A stretch of DNA of 64,000 nt from RUG14121 sp964533935 (GCA_964533935.1 CAZHOG010000001.1:103640-167639); one strand, 5' to 3'. Shown: positions 1-8,708, counted from the stretch's first letter. The notes: generated by a model not told the origin, from the sequence alone. Program-made: numbers and translations.

Positions 1-1
1 T

Positions 2-127
2 AGAGCAAGTAATACTGGTCCAAACTTAACTGTAAGATTTGAAGCATTAGATAACAATGGTTTAAAACAAATTCAAAATGAATTTATGACAAAAGTTAAT
101 GAATACAACAAAAAAGTGGAAGATTAA
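2..127 (+). CDS. Phosphoglucomutase/phosphomannomutase, C-terminal end (partial)
   Basis: This is the last 41 codons of a gene that begins before the window. The frame opens with RASNTGPNLTVRFEA, the phosphate-binding loop of domain 4 in the alpha-D-phosphohexomutase family, and ends in a Lys/Glu-rich helix before TAA. Family members interconvert hexose 1- and 6-phosphates for glycolysis and envelope sugar synthesis. The 'SNTGPNL' form of the loop is typical of bacterial PMM/PGM enzymes rather than GlmM, but the catalytic serine and metal-binding domains lie outside the window, so the exact substrate is open. The stop codon sits inside a hairpin shared with the convergent ldh. Confidence 0.75.
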   Translation, partial: RASNTGPNLTVRFEALDNNGLKQIQNEFMTKVNEYNKKVED

Positions 128-146
128 AATAATCTTCTACTTTTTT
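110..146. terminator. Bidirectional terminator between the phosphohexomutase and ldh
   Basis: A 17-base stem (110-126 with 130-146, one G.U pair) has an AAA loop. An A-run on one side and a T-run on the other let it work on both strands. It overlaps the stop codon of the first gene and lies just beyond the ldh stop. Confidence 0.85.
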
Positions 147-1048
147 AAGCTATTAATTGCTTTTTTTATTACTTTAATGCATTTTTCCATTTTATTAGTT
201 TCTTTTTCATTTAGTGTAACAAATATTCTATCTTTAACACCATTCTTATTTAAAATAGCAGGTGTAGAAATATATACATCATTAACTTTGTCATAATTTG
301 AAACAGTAACAACTCTATTTTCATCACTTAAAATTGCATTCGTAATCATCACTAAACACATTCCGATTCCATAATATGTTGCACCCTTTTTTTCAATTAT
401 TTCATAAGCTGCATTTCTTACAACTGCTTCTATTTCATCCAATTCAGTTCTTTTTAAAAATGTCGTAATATTTTGTAATCCCACTTTAACATTACTCCAA
501 CTAACAAACTCAGAATCACCATGCTCACCAATTACATAACCATGAATATTTTTAGGATTAATTCCAATTTTGTTACCAACTAAATATCTTAATCTTGCTG
601 TATCTAAACTAGTTCCAGACCCAATAACTTTGGAATGATTAAAACCAGAATATTTCCAAGTAATATATGTCATTACATCAAGAGGATTAGTTGCTACTAA
701 AAATATTCCATCAAATCCAGTTTCTACAACTGAATCAATTATCTTTTTAAAAATAGCACTATTCTTTTCAATTAAATCCATTCTAGTTTCACCTGGATTT
801 TGATTAGCACCCGCAGCAATAACTACCATTGTTGCATCACTACAATCTTTATATGAACCAACTTTAATATCAATTTTACTTGGAGCAAAAGCTAAGCAAT
901 GATTTAAATCCATTACTTCCCCTTCAATCCTTTTTTTATCTAAATCAATTAATACTAATTCATTAACACTAGTTCTTTGATTTAACAAGGCATAAGCATA
1001 ACTCATACCTACATTACCACAACCAATTAATACAATTTTATTCTTCAT
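137..1048 (-). CDS. ldh: L-lactate dehydrogenase
   Basis: NAD-dependent reduction of pyruvate to L-lactate, cytoplasmic, regenerating NAD+ in fermentation. From the chosen start the protein has 303 residues, slightly short for the family. It has the Rossmann motif GCGNVG near the N-terminus, the mobile loop NQNPGETRMDL (a Gln where malate dehydrogenases have Arg, so lactate is favoured), the NPLDV segment, and the catalytic His in GEHGDSEF. An upstream in-frame ATG at 1069 would add seven residues and overlap mutM more deeply. The ATG at 1048 is preferred because AGGTGA lies five bases upstream and the product then begins MKNKIVLIGCG. The gene is the last of polA-mutM-ldh. Confidence 0.93.
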   Translation of the reverse strand: MKNKIVLIGCGNVGMSYAYALLNQRTSVNELVLIDLDKKRIEGEVMDLNHCLAFAPSKIDIKVGSYKDCSDATMVVIAAGANQNPGETRMDLIEKNSAIFKKIIDSVVETGFDGIFLVATNPLDVMTYITWKYSGFNHSKVIGSGTSLDTARLRYLVGNKIGINPKNIHGYVIGEHGDSEFVSWSNVKVGLQNITTFLKRTELDEIEAVVRNAAYEIIEKKGATYYGIGMCLVMITNAILSDENRVVTVSNYDKVNDVYISTPAILNKNGVKDRIFVTLNEKETNKMEKCIKVIKKAINSLKK

Positions 1049-1056
1049 TTTTTCAC

Positions 1057-1875
1057 CTATTTCTGACATTTATCACAATAATAAGTACTTCTACCATTTA
1101 CCTTTATTCTAGTAATCTTATTATTGCATATATAACAATTTTCATTTTCTCTTTTATGAACCATTAAAAACTGTTGGAATTTTCCAGTAACACCTAAAGA
1201 AGATGTATAACTTTTAATAGTTGTACCACCATATTCAATAGCTTTTTTAATAATTTGATTTGCACTTAATATAATATTTTCACATTCATTTAAAGAAATA
1301 CTTTTACCACTTCTTAAAGGATTAATTCTTGCACCAAATAATACTTCATCAGCATAAATATTTCCTAAACCACTTATTATTGTTTGATCTAATAATAGTG
1401 ATTTAATTGGTAAATTTTTATTATGCAACTTATCAAATAAATATTCTTTTGTAAGGCCTTTTGAATTTGGTTCAAATCCTTGTTTTTTTATTCCTTCAAC
1501 TTTATCTAAATCTTCTTTTTTAACCAAATTCATTCTGCCAAATTTTCTAGTATCATGATATCTTAAGTCAGTTTGATCTTCAAAAGTAAATATAATATGT
1601 TCATGCTTAAGAATTTCATCTTTACTACTTTTAATAAAGTATTTACCTTCCATTCTTAAATGACTTAATAAACAATAATCACCTAAATCAAATATAAGCC
1701 ATTTACCAATTCTATTTATATCAATAAATTCTTTGCCTATTAATATTTTTTTGAATTCATTTACATTAGATTCAATCATCTTACTATATAATACATTAAC
1801 ATTAACTATCTTCTTATGTAAAATTCTTTTTTTTAAAGTATTTCTTACAGTTTCAACTTCTGCAATTTCTGGCAT
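1057..1875 (-). CDS. mutM: Formamidopyrimidine-DNA glycosylase (Fpg/MutM)
   Basis: Base-excision repair enzyme that removes 8-oxoguanine and formamidopyrimidines and nicks the strand (AP lyase). The 272 residues start MPEIAEVETVR: Pro2 is the catalytic nucleophile and Glu3 and Glu6 are conserved. A helix-two-turn-helix containing LGNIYADE lies mid-protein. The C-terminus is the zinc finger CYIC...YYCDKC, whose four cysteines bind the lesion strand. AGAGGTGAT precedes the ATG. The position directly downstream of polA is the usual Bacilli arrangement (polA-mutM), which supports the call. The last residues overlap the longest reading of ldh but not the preferred start. Confidence 0.95.
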   Translation of the reverse strand: MPEIAEVETVRNTLKKRILHKKIVNVNVLYSKMIESNVNEFKKILIGKEFIDINRIGKWLIFDLGDYCLLSHLRMEGKYFIKSSKDEILKHEHIIFTFEDQTDLRYHDTRKFGRMNLVKKEDLDKVEGIKKQGFEPNSKGLTKEYLFDKLHNKNLPIKSLLLDQTIISGLGNIYADEVLFGARINPLRSGKSISLNECENIILSANQIIKKAIEYGGTTIKSYTSSLGVTGKFQQFLMVHKRENENCYICNNKITRIKVNGRSTYYCDKCQK

Positions 1876-1886
1876 TTATATCACCT

Positions 1887-4457
1887 CTATTTAGCTTCAT
1901 ACCAATCTTTTCCATAATCATTACTTACTTTTAACGGAACAGAAATTTTTATAACATTTTCCATAGTATTTTTAACTATTTGTTCAACTTTTGCTTTTTC
2001 TTCATCTATTACATCAAAAATTAATTCATCATGAACTTGAATAATCATTTTAGATTTAATATTATTTTTATTAAATTCATTAAATACTTCTACCATCGCT
2101 TTTTTAATTATATCAGCAGAAGTACCTTGAATTGGTGTATTTAAAGCAATTCTCTCTCCTGATTGTCTCACCATATAATTAGAATTATTTAGTTCTTCTA
2201 TAATTCTTTTTCTCTTAAATAAAGTCTGTACAAAGCCAGTTTCATATGCATCTTTAACAATATTATCCATATATTTCTTAACGCCTGGATATAATTCATA
2301 ATATTTATCAATAAATTCTTTAGCTTCTTTGGGAGATATCTCTAAGTTTTCCCCAAGACCAAATCCGCTAATACCATAAACAATTCCAAATATTACAGCT
2401 TTGGCTGTACTACGCATTTTTTTAGTCACTTCGCATTCATTTATTCCATGAATATCTGCTGCAACTTTAGTATGAATATCTTCATTATTATTAAATGCAT
2501 CTATAAGATCTTCTGATTTAGATATATGAGCAAGTAATCTTAATTCTATTTGGCTATAATCAACACTTAATATCCAATCATTAACTGGTAGAAAAGCTTT
2601 TCTAATTTTTCTGCCTTCTTCATCTCTCGCCGGTATATTTTGTAAATTTGGTTCAATTGATGATAATCTACCAGTTCTAGTATAATTTTGTTTAAATATT
2701 GTATGAATTTTACCATCATCTTTTATATAATTAGCCAATCCTTCAAGATATGTAGTATATAACTTATTTAAATTCCTATATTCTAAAATCTTATTAATTA
2801 TTGGATGCTTATCAATTAATTTATGTAATACTTTAACATCTGTTTTATAAGAAGTTGCACCCTTTTTTCCACCAGGAAGTCCTAAACGTTCAAATAAAAT
2901 TTCTCCCAATTGTTTTGGAGAAGAAATATTAAATTCGATTCCAGCCATATTATAAATATCATTAGTAAGTAAATCTATTTTAATTTTAACTTCATCTTTC
3001 ATAGAATTCAATGTATCAAGATCTACTTTAACACCAGTTATTTCCATATCTGCAAGCACATCTATTAATGGCATTTCTATATCTCTAAATAATTCATATT
3101 CATCTTCAATTTTTAATTTATTTATATATTCATCTCTTGAATCCCAGATATATCTTGATTTCTTTACAATATTTTCTTTTATTTCATTTGTTTCTTCAAA
3201 ATTCTTAATATCATTATAAAATATTGTGTCAATTCCTTCATTATGCATTAAATATGCTATATCATCCTTAAATTCATAATTCAATAGACTAGCAGCAATA
3301 CTTAAGTCATAATTAATTTTAGGAACTTCTATATTTTGATGACTTAATGCAACAATATTTTTCTTGTTTTCAAAAGTATAAACAACTTTATCTTTTAATA
3401 AATTAATAACGTCATTAACTAATTCTTTCTTAAAATAATAATTATTTTCTCTTGTAGATAATGAACCTCCGACTATAATTGCATCATGATAATTAGATTT
3501 GTCTAATTCAATATAAAACGCGATTTCATTATCTAATTTAATTTCATTAGCATTATTTATTTCAATATAATTAAGATTTTCTCTTTGTATAACATCTTTC
3601 TTAAAATTCTTCATTAATGAATAAAATTCTAAGTCTTCATACATATTATATAATTCTTCGGATTCTACTTTCTCATATTTATAATATTCTAAATCAGTAT
3701 TGATAGGAACTTCATGATAAATTGTAGCTATTTCTTTACTCATAAAAGCTGAATCTTTATCATTAATTAATTTTTCTTGAGTTTTACCTTTTATTTCATC
3801 AATATGGTCATATATATTTTCTAAGGTTTCATATTTTTCAAGTAAATTTAAAGCTGTTTTTTCACCGATTCCTTTAACTCCTGGAATGTTATCTGAAGAG
3901 TCCCCTGCAAGTGATTTTAAATCTATCATATTAATTGGTTTAATTTTATAATCTTCATAAAATGTTTCTGGATTATATCTAATATAATCTCTTTGTTTTA
4001 ATAATTTAATATCAACTTGATTAGATAATAATTGTAATAAATCTTTATCGCTTGATACTATAGTTCCAATAAAATTAGGATCTTTATCAACTTCAGAAGC
4101 TAGTGTACCTATAATATCATCAGCTTCAAATGGTTCAAGTTCAATTGTTTTAATTCCCATAGCATTTAATAAAGTTCTTGCATAAGGCATTTGTAATTTC
4201 AAATCTTGTGGAGTTTCACTTCTACCATCTTTATAAAAATCATATTTTGCTTTTCTAAAATTCTTTCCTATATCAAATGCAACAGCCATATAATTTGGTT
4301 GTTCCTCTAATATTATTTTATTAATCATTGTTATTAGTCCATAAAGTGCATTTGTAGGAAAACCTTTAGAATTTTTCATAACATTTCCTGTATATGCTGT
4401 TGCATAATAACTTCTAAACAATAAATTATTTCCATCCACTAAAATTATCTTCTTCAT
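1887..4457 (-). CDS. polA: DNA polymerase I
   Basis: Repair and Okazaki-fragment polymerase, 856 residues from the ATG at 4457. GGAGGT five bases before this ATG decides the start over the ATGs at 4475 and 4472. Residues 1-290 are the 5'-nuclease domain (LVDGNNLL, FEADDIIG, SSDKDLL, GDSSDNIPGVKGIGEKTA). Residues 300-460 correspond to the 3'-5' exonuclease domain, but the first motif reads FYIEL where proofreading enzymes have FDTET, and the second motif also lacks its Asp, so proofreading is probably lost as in other Bacilli. The polymerase domain is intact: motif A SVDYSQIELRLLAH, motif B RSTAKAVIFGIVYG, motif C QVHDELIF. First gene of polA-mutM-ldh. Confidence 0.95.
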   Translation of the reverse strand: MKKIILVDGNNLLFRSYYATAYTGNVMKNSKGFPTNALYGLITMINKIILEEQPNYMAVAFDIGKNFRKAKYDFYKDGRSETPQDLKLQMPYARTLLNAMGIKTIELEPFEADDIIGTLASEVDKDPNFIGTIVSSDKDLLQLLSNQVDIKLLKQRDYIRYNPETFYEDYKIKPINMIDLKSLAGDSSDNIPGVKGIGEKTALNLLEKYETLENIYDHIDEIKGKTQEKLINDKDSAFMSKEIATIYHEVPINTDLEYYKYEKVESEELYNMYEDLEFYSLMKNFKKDVIQRENLNYIEINNANEIKLDNEIAFYIELDKSNYHDAIIVGGSLSTRENNYYFKKELVNDVINLLKDKVVYTFENKKNIVALSHQNIEVPKINYDLSIAASLLNYEFKDDIAYLMHNEGIDTIFYNDIKNFEETNEIKENIVKKSRYIWDSRDEYINKLKIEDEYELFRDIEMPLIDVLADMEITGVKVDLDTLNSMKDEVKIKIDLLTNDIYNMAGIEFNISSPKQLGEILFERLGLPGGKKGATSYKTDVKVLHKLIDKHPIINKILEYRNLNKLYTTYLEGLANYIKDDGKIHTIFKQNYTRTGRLSSIEPNLQNIPARDEEGRKIRKAFLPVNDWILSVDYSQIELRLLAHISKSEDLIDAFNNNEDIHTKVAADIHGINECEVTKKMRSTAKAVIFGIVYGISGFGLGENLEISPKEAKEFIDKYYELYPGVKKYMDNIVKDAYETGFVQTLFKRKRIIEELNNSNYMVRQSGERIALNTPIQGTSADIIKKAMVEVFNEFNKNNIKSKMIIQVHDELIFDVIDEEKAKVEQIVKNTMENVIKISVPLKVSNDYGKDWYEAK

Positions 4458-4479
4458 ACGTACCTCCGCCATCATTAAT

Positions 4480-4488
4480 ATTATATCA
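4480..4488 (-). promoter_or_regulatory. Extended -10 promoter element for polA-mutM-ldh
   Basis: On the minus strand TGATATAAT lies about 23 bases before the polA ATG. There is no convincing -35 box at 17 bases. The TGn extension is known to compensate for a weak -35. Confidence 0.5.
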
Positions 4489-4496
4489 AAAAAAAT

Positions 4497-4519
4497 AAAC
4501 TAAATATATAGTTTAGTTT
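4497..4519 (-). terminator. Terminator after cpsB
   Basis: AAACTAAA and TTTAGTTT form an 8-base stem around a 7-base loop, followed on the minus strand by a run of Us. It overlaps the cpsB stop codon and separates this operon from polA. Confidence 0.6.
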
Positions 4520-5244
4520 TTTATTATCTCTTTATTATCAAGAACTAATTGAGGATTTGTATCAATCAATTCATTAAATATATCTTCACCAATTAGTTTA
4601 ATTATTTTTTTCTTATTCTTTTCAAAGGTATCAAAAAATACACTATTTTCATGGTGAACATCGCCACCAATGAAATCAGCCATATTATTTTTAAAAATAT
4701 ATTTTGCTAACTTTTTAGCTTCTCTTCCATATTTTCCATTGATAGATTCAAAGTTAACTTGCAATAATATATTTCTGTCTATTAAATCATTTAATTTCGA
4801 ATAATCTTTTTGTAAAAATACATATCTTTCTGGATGAGCAAGTATAGGAATGATATTTTTCTTTTCTAATTCAAAAACAATTTCATTCAAATTAAGGATT
4901 TCATCATTTCTTGATAATTCAATGAATACATATTTACTACTATTAATAGTACAACATTCACCATTTTTTATTAAACTAAGTATATTATCATCTATAAATA
5001 TTTCATTACCAAGATATAATTCAATATCAATATTATTTGATTTTAATAAACTTTGTAATTGTAATAATAAAGCATATTTTTCTTGGTTTGTAGAATTATA
5101 CTTAGTTCCATTAATGTAATGTGGTGTTATTACTATTTTTGAATATCCTAAATCCTTCATTTTATTTATTATATTAACTGATTCTTCAAATGAATTTGAG
5201 CCATCATCAATACCTGGAAGTAAATGTGAATGAAGTTCAATCAT
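4513..5244 (-). CDS. cpsB: PHP-family protein-tyrosine phosphatase (CpsB/YwqE type)
   Basis: Manganese-dependent phosphatase that removes phosphate from the tyrosine tail of its cognate CpsD kinase, helping control capsule or exopolysaccharide assembly. The 243 residues begin MIELHSHLLPGIDDGS, the first PHP metal-binding motif (HxH and a conserved Asp-Asp). ITPHY, ILAHPERY and GGDVHHEN supply further metal ligands in family order. The start codon overlaps the cpsD stop by one base (TAATG), with GGAGA upstream, so the two are translationally coupled. Last gene of cpsC-cpsD-cpsB. No glycosyltransferase or flippase genes follow, so the polysaccharide locus it serves must lie elsewhere. Confidence 0.9.
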   Translation of the reverse strand: MIELHSHLLPGIDDGSNSFEESVNIINKMKDLGYSKIVITPHYINGTKYNSTNQEKYALLLQLQSLLKSNNIDIELYLGNEIFIDDNILSLIKNGECCTINSSKYVFIELSRNDEILNLNEIVFELEKKNIIPILAHPERYVFLQKDYSKLNDLIDRNILLQVNFESINGKYGREAKKLAKYIFKNNMADFIGGDVHHENSVFFDTFEKNKKKIIKLIGEDIFNELIDTNPQLVLDNKEIIKN

Positions 5245-5915
5245 TATTTTTCTCCATAATAACTATAATAATTACTATTCGTATATGGTGCTTTGTTAGC
5301 AATTACTCCAGCTATATTAGCATTAATTGTTTCCAAAGACTTCTTTGTTTTATCAAGTAAATCGGTAGTTGTATCTCCAATGGCACTAACAATAACAACC
5401 TTATCAACTAAAGAAGCAACTATAATTGAATCAGTTAATCCAGTAACTGGTGTTCCGTCATAAATTATATAATCAAATTTATTTTTTAACATTTCCATAA
5501 CAACTTTATGTTTTGCAGATGCTAATAATTCACTTGGATTTGGTGGAATAGTTCCCATAGTTATAACAGATAAATTATCAATTTCAGTTTTTTGGATATA
5601 TTTTCTTAAATCAGTATCTATTTCATCAATCAACAAATTTGATAATCCTTTTTCATTACTTAATTTAAATATTTTATGTAATCTTCCTTTTCTCATATCG
5701 CAATCTATTAATAATACTTTATTTTTATTAAGAGCAAAAGTAACAGCAAGATTAGAACTAATGAAGCTCTTTCCTTCTCCTGGAACAGAAGAAGTAATTA
5801 AAATTGTTTTTAATTTTTCATCAACTGCAGAAAATTGTAAATTAGTTCTAACAATACGTAGAGCTTCTGCAACATTTGATTTAGGATCTGATTCTACAAT
5901 TAATTCATTTTTCAT
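5244..5915 (-). CDS. cpsD: Bacterial tyrosine kinase (CpsD/YwqD type)
   Basis: Membrane-associated BY-kinase, 223 residues, that autophosphorylates on a C-terminal tyrosine cluster and works with the CpsC membrane activator in polysaccharide chain-length control. Walker A' is SSVPGEGKSF, Walker A is LLIDCDMRKGRLH, and Walker B is in the segment IIYDGTP. The tail NSNYYSYYGEK carries four tyrosines, the expected phosphorylation cluster. The ATG overlaps the cpsC stop in an ATGA, so the two are coupled as in other Firmicutes, where kinase and activator are split proteins. It could act on other substrates such as UDP-glucose dehydrogenase, but none is encoded nearby. Confidence 0.92.
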   Translation of the reverse strand: MKNELIVESDPKSNVAEALRIVRTNLQFSAVDEKLKTILITSSVPGEGKSFISSNLAVTFALNKNKVLLIDCDMRKGRLHKIFKLSNEKGLSNLLIDEIDTDLRKYIQKTEIDNLSVITMGTIPPNPSELLASAKHKVVMEMLKNKFDYIIYDGTPVTGLTDSIIVASLVDKVVIVSAIGDTTTDLLDKTKKSLETINANIAGVIANKAPYTNSNYYSYYGEK

Positions 5916-6613
5916 TTCTTACTACCCTTTCTCTTAGCATTATAGTTAGGAACTCTACCTAAAATAGGCAAATTTGTTAAATTCTCTATTTGATCTACAC
6001 TCTTTATAGTTGTATCAAAATAAGCTAAAACAAACGCAATCAAGCAGCCAACAAACATACCACCAACTAATGCAATAGCAAATTGTTTAATAAAGCTCAT
6101 ATTTGCTGATTCATATGGTATTTCAGCAGCATCCAAAATGCTAACATTTTCAATCTTATAAATGCTTGATACTTCTTCACTAAATACGTTAGAAACTTTA
6201 TTAGCTATTTTACAAGCAAGCTGAGGATTTCTATTTTCTACAGTAATAGAAATTATTTCTGTTTCATTAACTGAAGTAACAGAGATTTGTTTGCCTAATT
6301 CATCAGTTTTATAATCTAAATCTAATGAATCAATTACTTGATTTAATACCTTTTTACTCTTAATTATTTCTTGATATGTTGAAACTAATTTTGAATTAAT
6401 AGTCAAATCATTTGCAGTAATTGCATCACTAGCTGAATTATTACTTGAAACTCCAGTTAATACTAAAGTTGAAGTTGACTTATAATATGGTTTTTCAATA
6501 CCAAGTGCATATATGCTTACTAAAAAACATGAAATGAAAGTTATAAACGCAATCAAAACAACATGTTGTTTAAAATTATCTAAAATTCTTCTAATATCTA
6601 TCTCTTGTGACAT
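5912..6613 (-). CDS. cpsC: Chain-length determinant / kinase activator (Wzz, CpsC/YwqC type)
   Basis: Membrane protein of 233 residues that activates CpsD and sets polysaccharide length. It has an N-terminal cytoplasmic stretch, a first membrane segment at about residues 18-35, an extracellular alpha/beta domain, and a second membrane segment at about 175-200 (ALVGGMFVGCLIAFVLAYF). The short basic tail is where CpsD docks in the family. This is the Wzz topology. First gene of cpsC-cpsD-cpsB, with AGGTAGG-type pairing upstream of the ATG. An extended -10 box sits about 35 bases upstream. Confidence 0.88.
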   Translation of the reverse strand: MSQEIDIRRILDNFKQHVVLIAFITFISCFLVSIYALGIEKPYYKSTSTLVLTGVSSNNSASDAITANDLTINSKLVSTYQEIIKSKKVLNQVIDSLDLDYKTDELGKQISVTSVNETEIISITVENRNPQLACKIANKVSNVFSEEVSSIYKIENVSILDAAEIPYESANMSFIKQFAIALVGGMFVGCLIAFVLAYFDTTIKSVDQIENLTNLPILGRVPNYNAKRKGSKK

Positions 6614-6646
6614 ACCTATATACCTACCTTATTATTCTTATAATTT

Positions 6647-6655
6647 AGTATATCA
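6647..6655 (-). promoter_or_regulatory. Extended -10 promoter element for cpsC-cpsD-cpsB
   Basis: Minus-strand TGATATACT lies upstream of cpsC with no clear -35. It is the same type of element as before polA, dnaE and rlmN. Confidence 0.4.
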
Positions 6656-6678
6656 TATATAAAAAAAATTTAAAATAA

Positions 6679-6704
6679 AAAAAGATGAAATTCATCATCT
6701 TTTT
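6679..6704 (-). terminator. Terminator after the 139-residue gene
   Basis: Arms 6679-6688 and 6695-6704 (AAAAAGATGA / TCATCTTTTT) form a 10-base stem with a 6-base loop. The minus strand continues in a long T-rich run. Confidence 0.75.
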
Positions 6705-6723
6705 AACCCCTTTTTATTATCTA

Positions 6724-7143
6724 TTATTTATCTTGTAACATATTTAATAAATCAATTTTAAACTTATCTTTATTAGCATTTGCTTTAGAAATCATAATAC
6801 CTTTATATGTAGTTAATTCTGATTTATGTCCTTCTAATAATATATCAGATGGATTAATTGTATTAAGTACAACAATTTCTTCTTTTTTATATACAGTATA
6901 TTGTAATTTAACTTCACCATGTACTTGAGCAAACATTTTATCACTTGGTAATTTTAATTCATAAGTTTCAGTACCACTTTTTTTATTTTGAGATACCATT
7001 TCTCCTACAAACTTACCATTTCTAAGTGATGGATAATAATCAAAATTTAATTTTTTATATGCAAGCATATTATATTTTTTTAATGCTCTTTCTAATTTAT
7101 GAAATTCATTTTCATCTATATAATCTAAAACATAACCCTTCAT
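6724..7143 (-). CDS. Conserved-looking protein of unknown function (139 residues)
   Basis: I do not recognise this protein. It is soluble, with no signal peptide or membrane segment. It has an N-terminal charged helical part (ENEFHKLERALKKYN), a central beta-rich part, and a Lys-rich C-terminus. The ATG at 7143 is preferred because AAGGGGG lies 8 bases upstream. A TTG at 7149 is too close to that site. It is a single-gene unit bounded by its own terminator and two strong tandem promoters (7176-7204 and 7256-7284), so it is probably well expressed and perhaps regulated. No function is proposed. Confidence 0.75.
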   Translation of the reverse strand: MKGYVLDYIDENEFHKLERALKKYNMLAYKKLNFDYYPSLRNGKFVGEMVSQNKKSGTETYELKLPSDKMFAQVHGEVKLQYTVYKKEEIVVLNTINPSDILLEGHKSELTTYKGIMISKANANKDKFKIDLLNMLQDK

Positions 7144-7175
7144 TCTCAATTCCCCCTTATGTTCCTGATAATCAA

Positions 7176-7204
7176 ATTATAGCACATCTTCTAAAAAATG
7201 TCAA
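7176..7204 (-). promoter_or_regulatory. Proximal promoter P1 of the 139-residue gene
   Basis: Consensus TTGACA, 17-base spacer, TATAAT on the minus strand. The -35 is embedded in the element ACACGGATTTGACATT, which recurs almost unchanged at the distal promoter. Confidence 0.85.
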
Positions 7205-7255
7205 ATCCGTGTATATCTATGCTGTTTTTCTTGCTATTTTCATATCTGTGATTAC

Positions 7256-7284
7256 ATAATACCATATTTTAGTAAGAATGTCAA
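7256..7284 (-). promoter_or_regulatory. Distal promoter P2 of the 139-residue gene
   Basis: TTGACA, 17-base spacer, TATTAT on the minus strand, 80 bases upstream of P1. It carries ACACCAATTTGACATT, matching the P1 element at 14 of 16 positions. The sequence between the two promoters shows no gene. Confidence 0.75.
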
Positions 7285-7322
7285 ATTGGTGTAGAGCAAA
7301 CACTTTTTCTTATATATATAAA

Positions 7323-7356
7323 ATAAAAACAAACAATTTTATTTGCTTGTTTTTAT
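7323..7356 (-). terminator. Terminator after smr
   Basis: ATAAAAACAAACAA (7323-7336) pairs with TTGCTTGTTTTTAT (7343-7356), with one weak pair. The arm overlaps the end of smr and a T-rich tract follows on the minus strand. Confidence 0.7.
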
Positions 7357-7593
7357 AGTTACCAAAGTTGCCCCAATATTAAATCCATCTAATTCAAAAT
7401 GATCGACTTGTTTATTTGTTTTAAGTATCTCATGGACCTTTTTTCTCAATGCACCAGTACCTTTTCCATGAATTATAACTACATATTTGTTTTTCATTTT
7501 ATAGTTATCATTAATAAAATCATTTACAATGAATACTGCAGTATCTGTTGTTTCCCCGTGAAGATCTATTTTAGGATATTTATTTAATATCAT
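7339..7593 (-). CDS. Small stand-alone Smr domain protein
   Basis: An 84-residue protein that is almost entirely an Smr (small MutS-related) domain, with the family's IDLHGETTDTA and VIIHGKGTGALRKKV motifs. Smr domains are nucleic-acid endonucleases best known as the C-terminus of MutS2 and, in YdcR/SmrB-type proteins, as ribosome-collision nucleases. Here there is no MutS ATPase part. The start overlaps the end of the PfkB kinase gene by 14 bases with no separate ribosome site, so translation is probably coupled. A terminator immediately follows. It could instead be the detached tail of a MutS2 gene, but the neat start and motif integrity argue for a real small gene. Confidence 0.8.
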   Translation of the reverse strand: MILNKYPKIDLHGETTDTAVFIVNDFINDNYKMKNKYVVIIHGKGTGALRKKVHEILKTNKQVDHFELDGFNIGATLVTIKTSK

Positions 7594-8635
7594 TATTTAT
7601 TGGTAATTCTTCTACATTGGGAGTATCTGGTATAGGAGTTTCAACATTCGTACCAACTGGTTCAGTTGTTTGATTAACATCTGTAGGAACTGAATCTGTT
7701 ATTTGGCTATTAATAGTTGCATTTATTGGTCCAAATTTTGTCTCATAATATTTAGCAACATCACTAAATAATGGAACTGACTCTTTAAATCCCATTCCTT
7801 TTAAAGATAATCCTGCTGCAATATTAGAAATTCTAATATTCTTTTCAATATCGTATCCTCTAGATAATCCAGCAATAAATGCAGCATGGAAAATGTCTCC
7901 TGCTCCACTTGCATCTTTTATATCTTCAACTTTTAAACCAGGCATTACTTTTATTTGGTTATCATTTAAATATATTGCACCATGTTCTTTTAAAGTAATA
8001 ATAACATTACTATTTGGATATTTTGTTGCTAACTTTTTATATGCATCTAATAATGTAGTTGGATTACTAAAATCCATTGTAATTCCAGTAAATCCTTCCG
8101 CAAATTTTTGACTAGCAATAATATATTTAGCATACTTACATAATTCAACATTAGATTTAGTAAATTCTCCTGCATCTAAAACAGTTATTGCTTTAGGGAA
8201 TCTATTTACTACACTTATTCCTGATGTATATTCATAACCATCTAAATAAATAATATCTGGCATAAAATCAAATTCATATTTTTTTACATGAGGTTCACTA
8301 CCATTTATGGCAAACACAGTACGATTACCAGTATTTTTATTTATTAAAACAAATGAAATTGGTGTTTTGGCTTCAAAAACAATTTCAACATTCTGAGCAT
8401 GTACTCCATTTTCTTCTAAATCTTTTCTTATTTTATTGCCTAATTCATCTCCACCAACTGCTGCTGATAATGAAACATCTTCATTCCATTTAGCTAATAA
8501 ATAAGAAACATTGCAAGCGCTTCCGCCACTAAATTCTATTTTTTCTTGTAAATTATATTTTAAGCCTTCTAATGGAAATCCATCAATTGGCAAACTATAA
8601 TCATAAGTTATTTGTCCCATACATAATATTTTCAT
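7580..8635 (-). CDS. PfkB-family sugar/nucleoside kinase with a Pro/Thr-rich tail
   Basis: ATP-dependent kinase of the ribokinase fold, 351 residues from the ATG at 8635 (GGTGAT just upstream). An alternative ATG at 8647 overlaps that site. The first PfkB signature is GGSACNVSYLLAKW and the second is DASGAGDIFHAAFIAGL, whose Asp is the catalytic base. Substrate cannot be read: ribose, fructose, adenosine and pseudouridine kinases all share these motifs. Odd feature: after the normal end of the fold (about residue 305) there is a 45-residue tail rich in Thr, Pro, Asn and Val (for example NVETPIPDTPNVEELPINN), unlike anything in the family I know. Upstream of smr in one transcript. Confidence 0.85.
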   Translation of the reverse strand: MKILCMGQITYDYSLPIDGFPLEGLKYNLQEKIEFSGGSACNVSYLLAKWNEDVSLSAAVGGDELGNKIRKDLEENGVHAQNVEIVFEAKTPISFVLINKNTGNRTVFAINGSEPHVKKYEFDFMPDIIYLDGYEYTSGISVVNRFPKAITVLDAGEFTKSNVELCKYAKYIIASQKFAEGFTGITMDFSNPTTLLDAYKKLATKYPNSNVIITLKEHGAIYLNDNQIKVMPGLKVEDIKDASGAGDIFHAAFIAGLSRGYDIEKNIRISNIAAGLSLKGMGFKESVPLFSDVAKYYETKFGPINATINSQITDSVPTDVNQTTEPVGTNVETPIPDTPNVEELPINNDIK

Positions 8636-8708
8636 CGTATCACCCATATTTTCTATTCTTTATTAATTATACAATATTATTTAAATAAAAAAAAGTATTC
8701 TTAATAAC

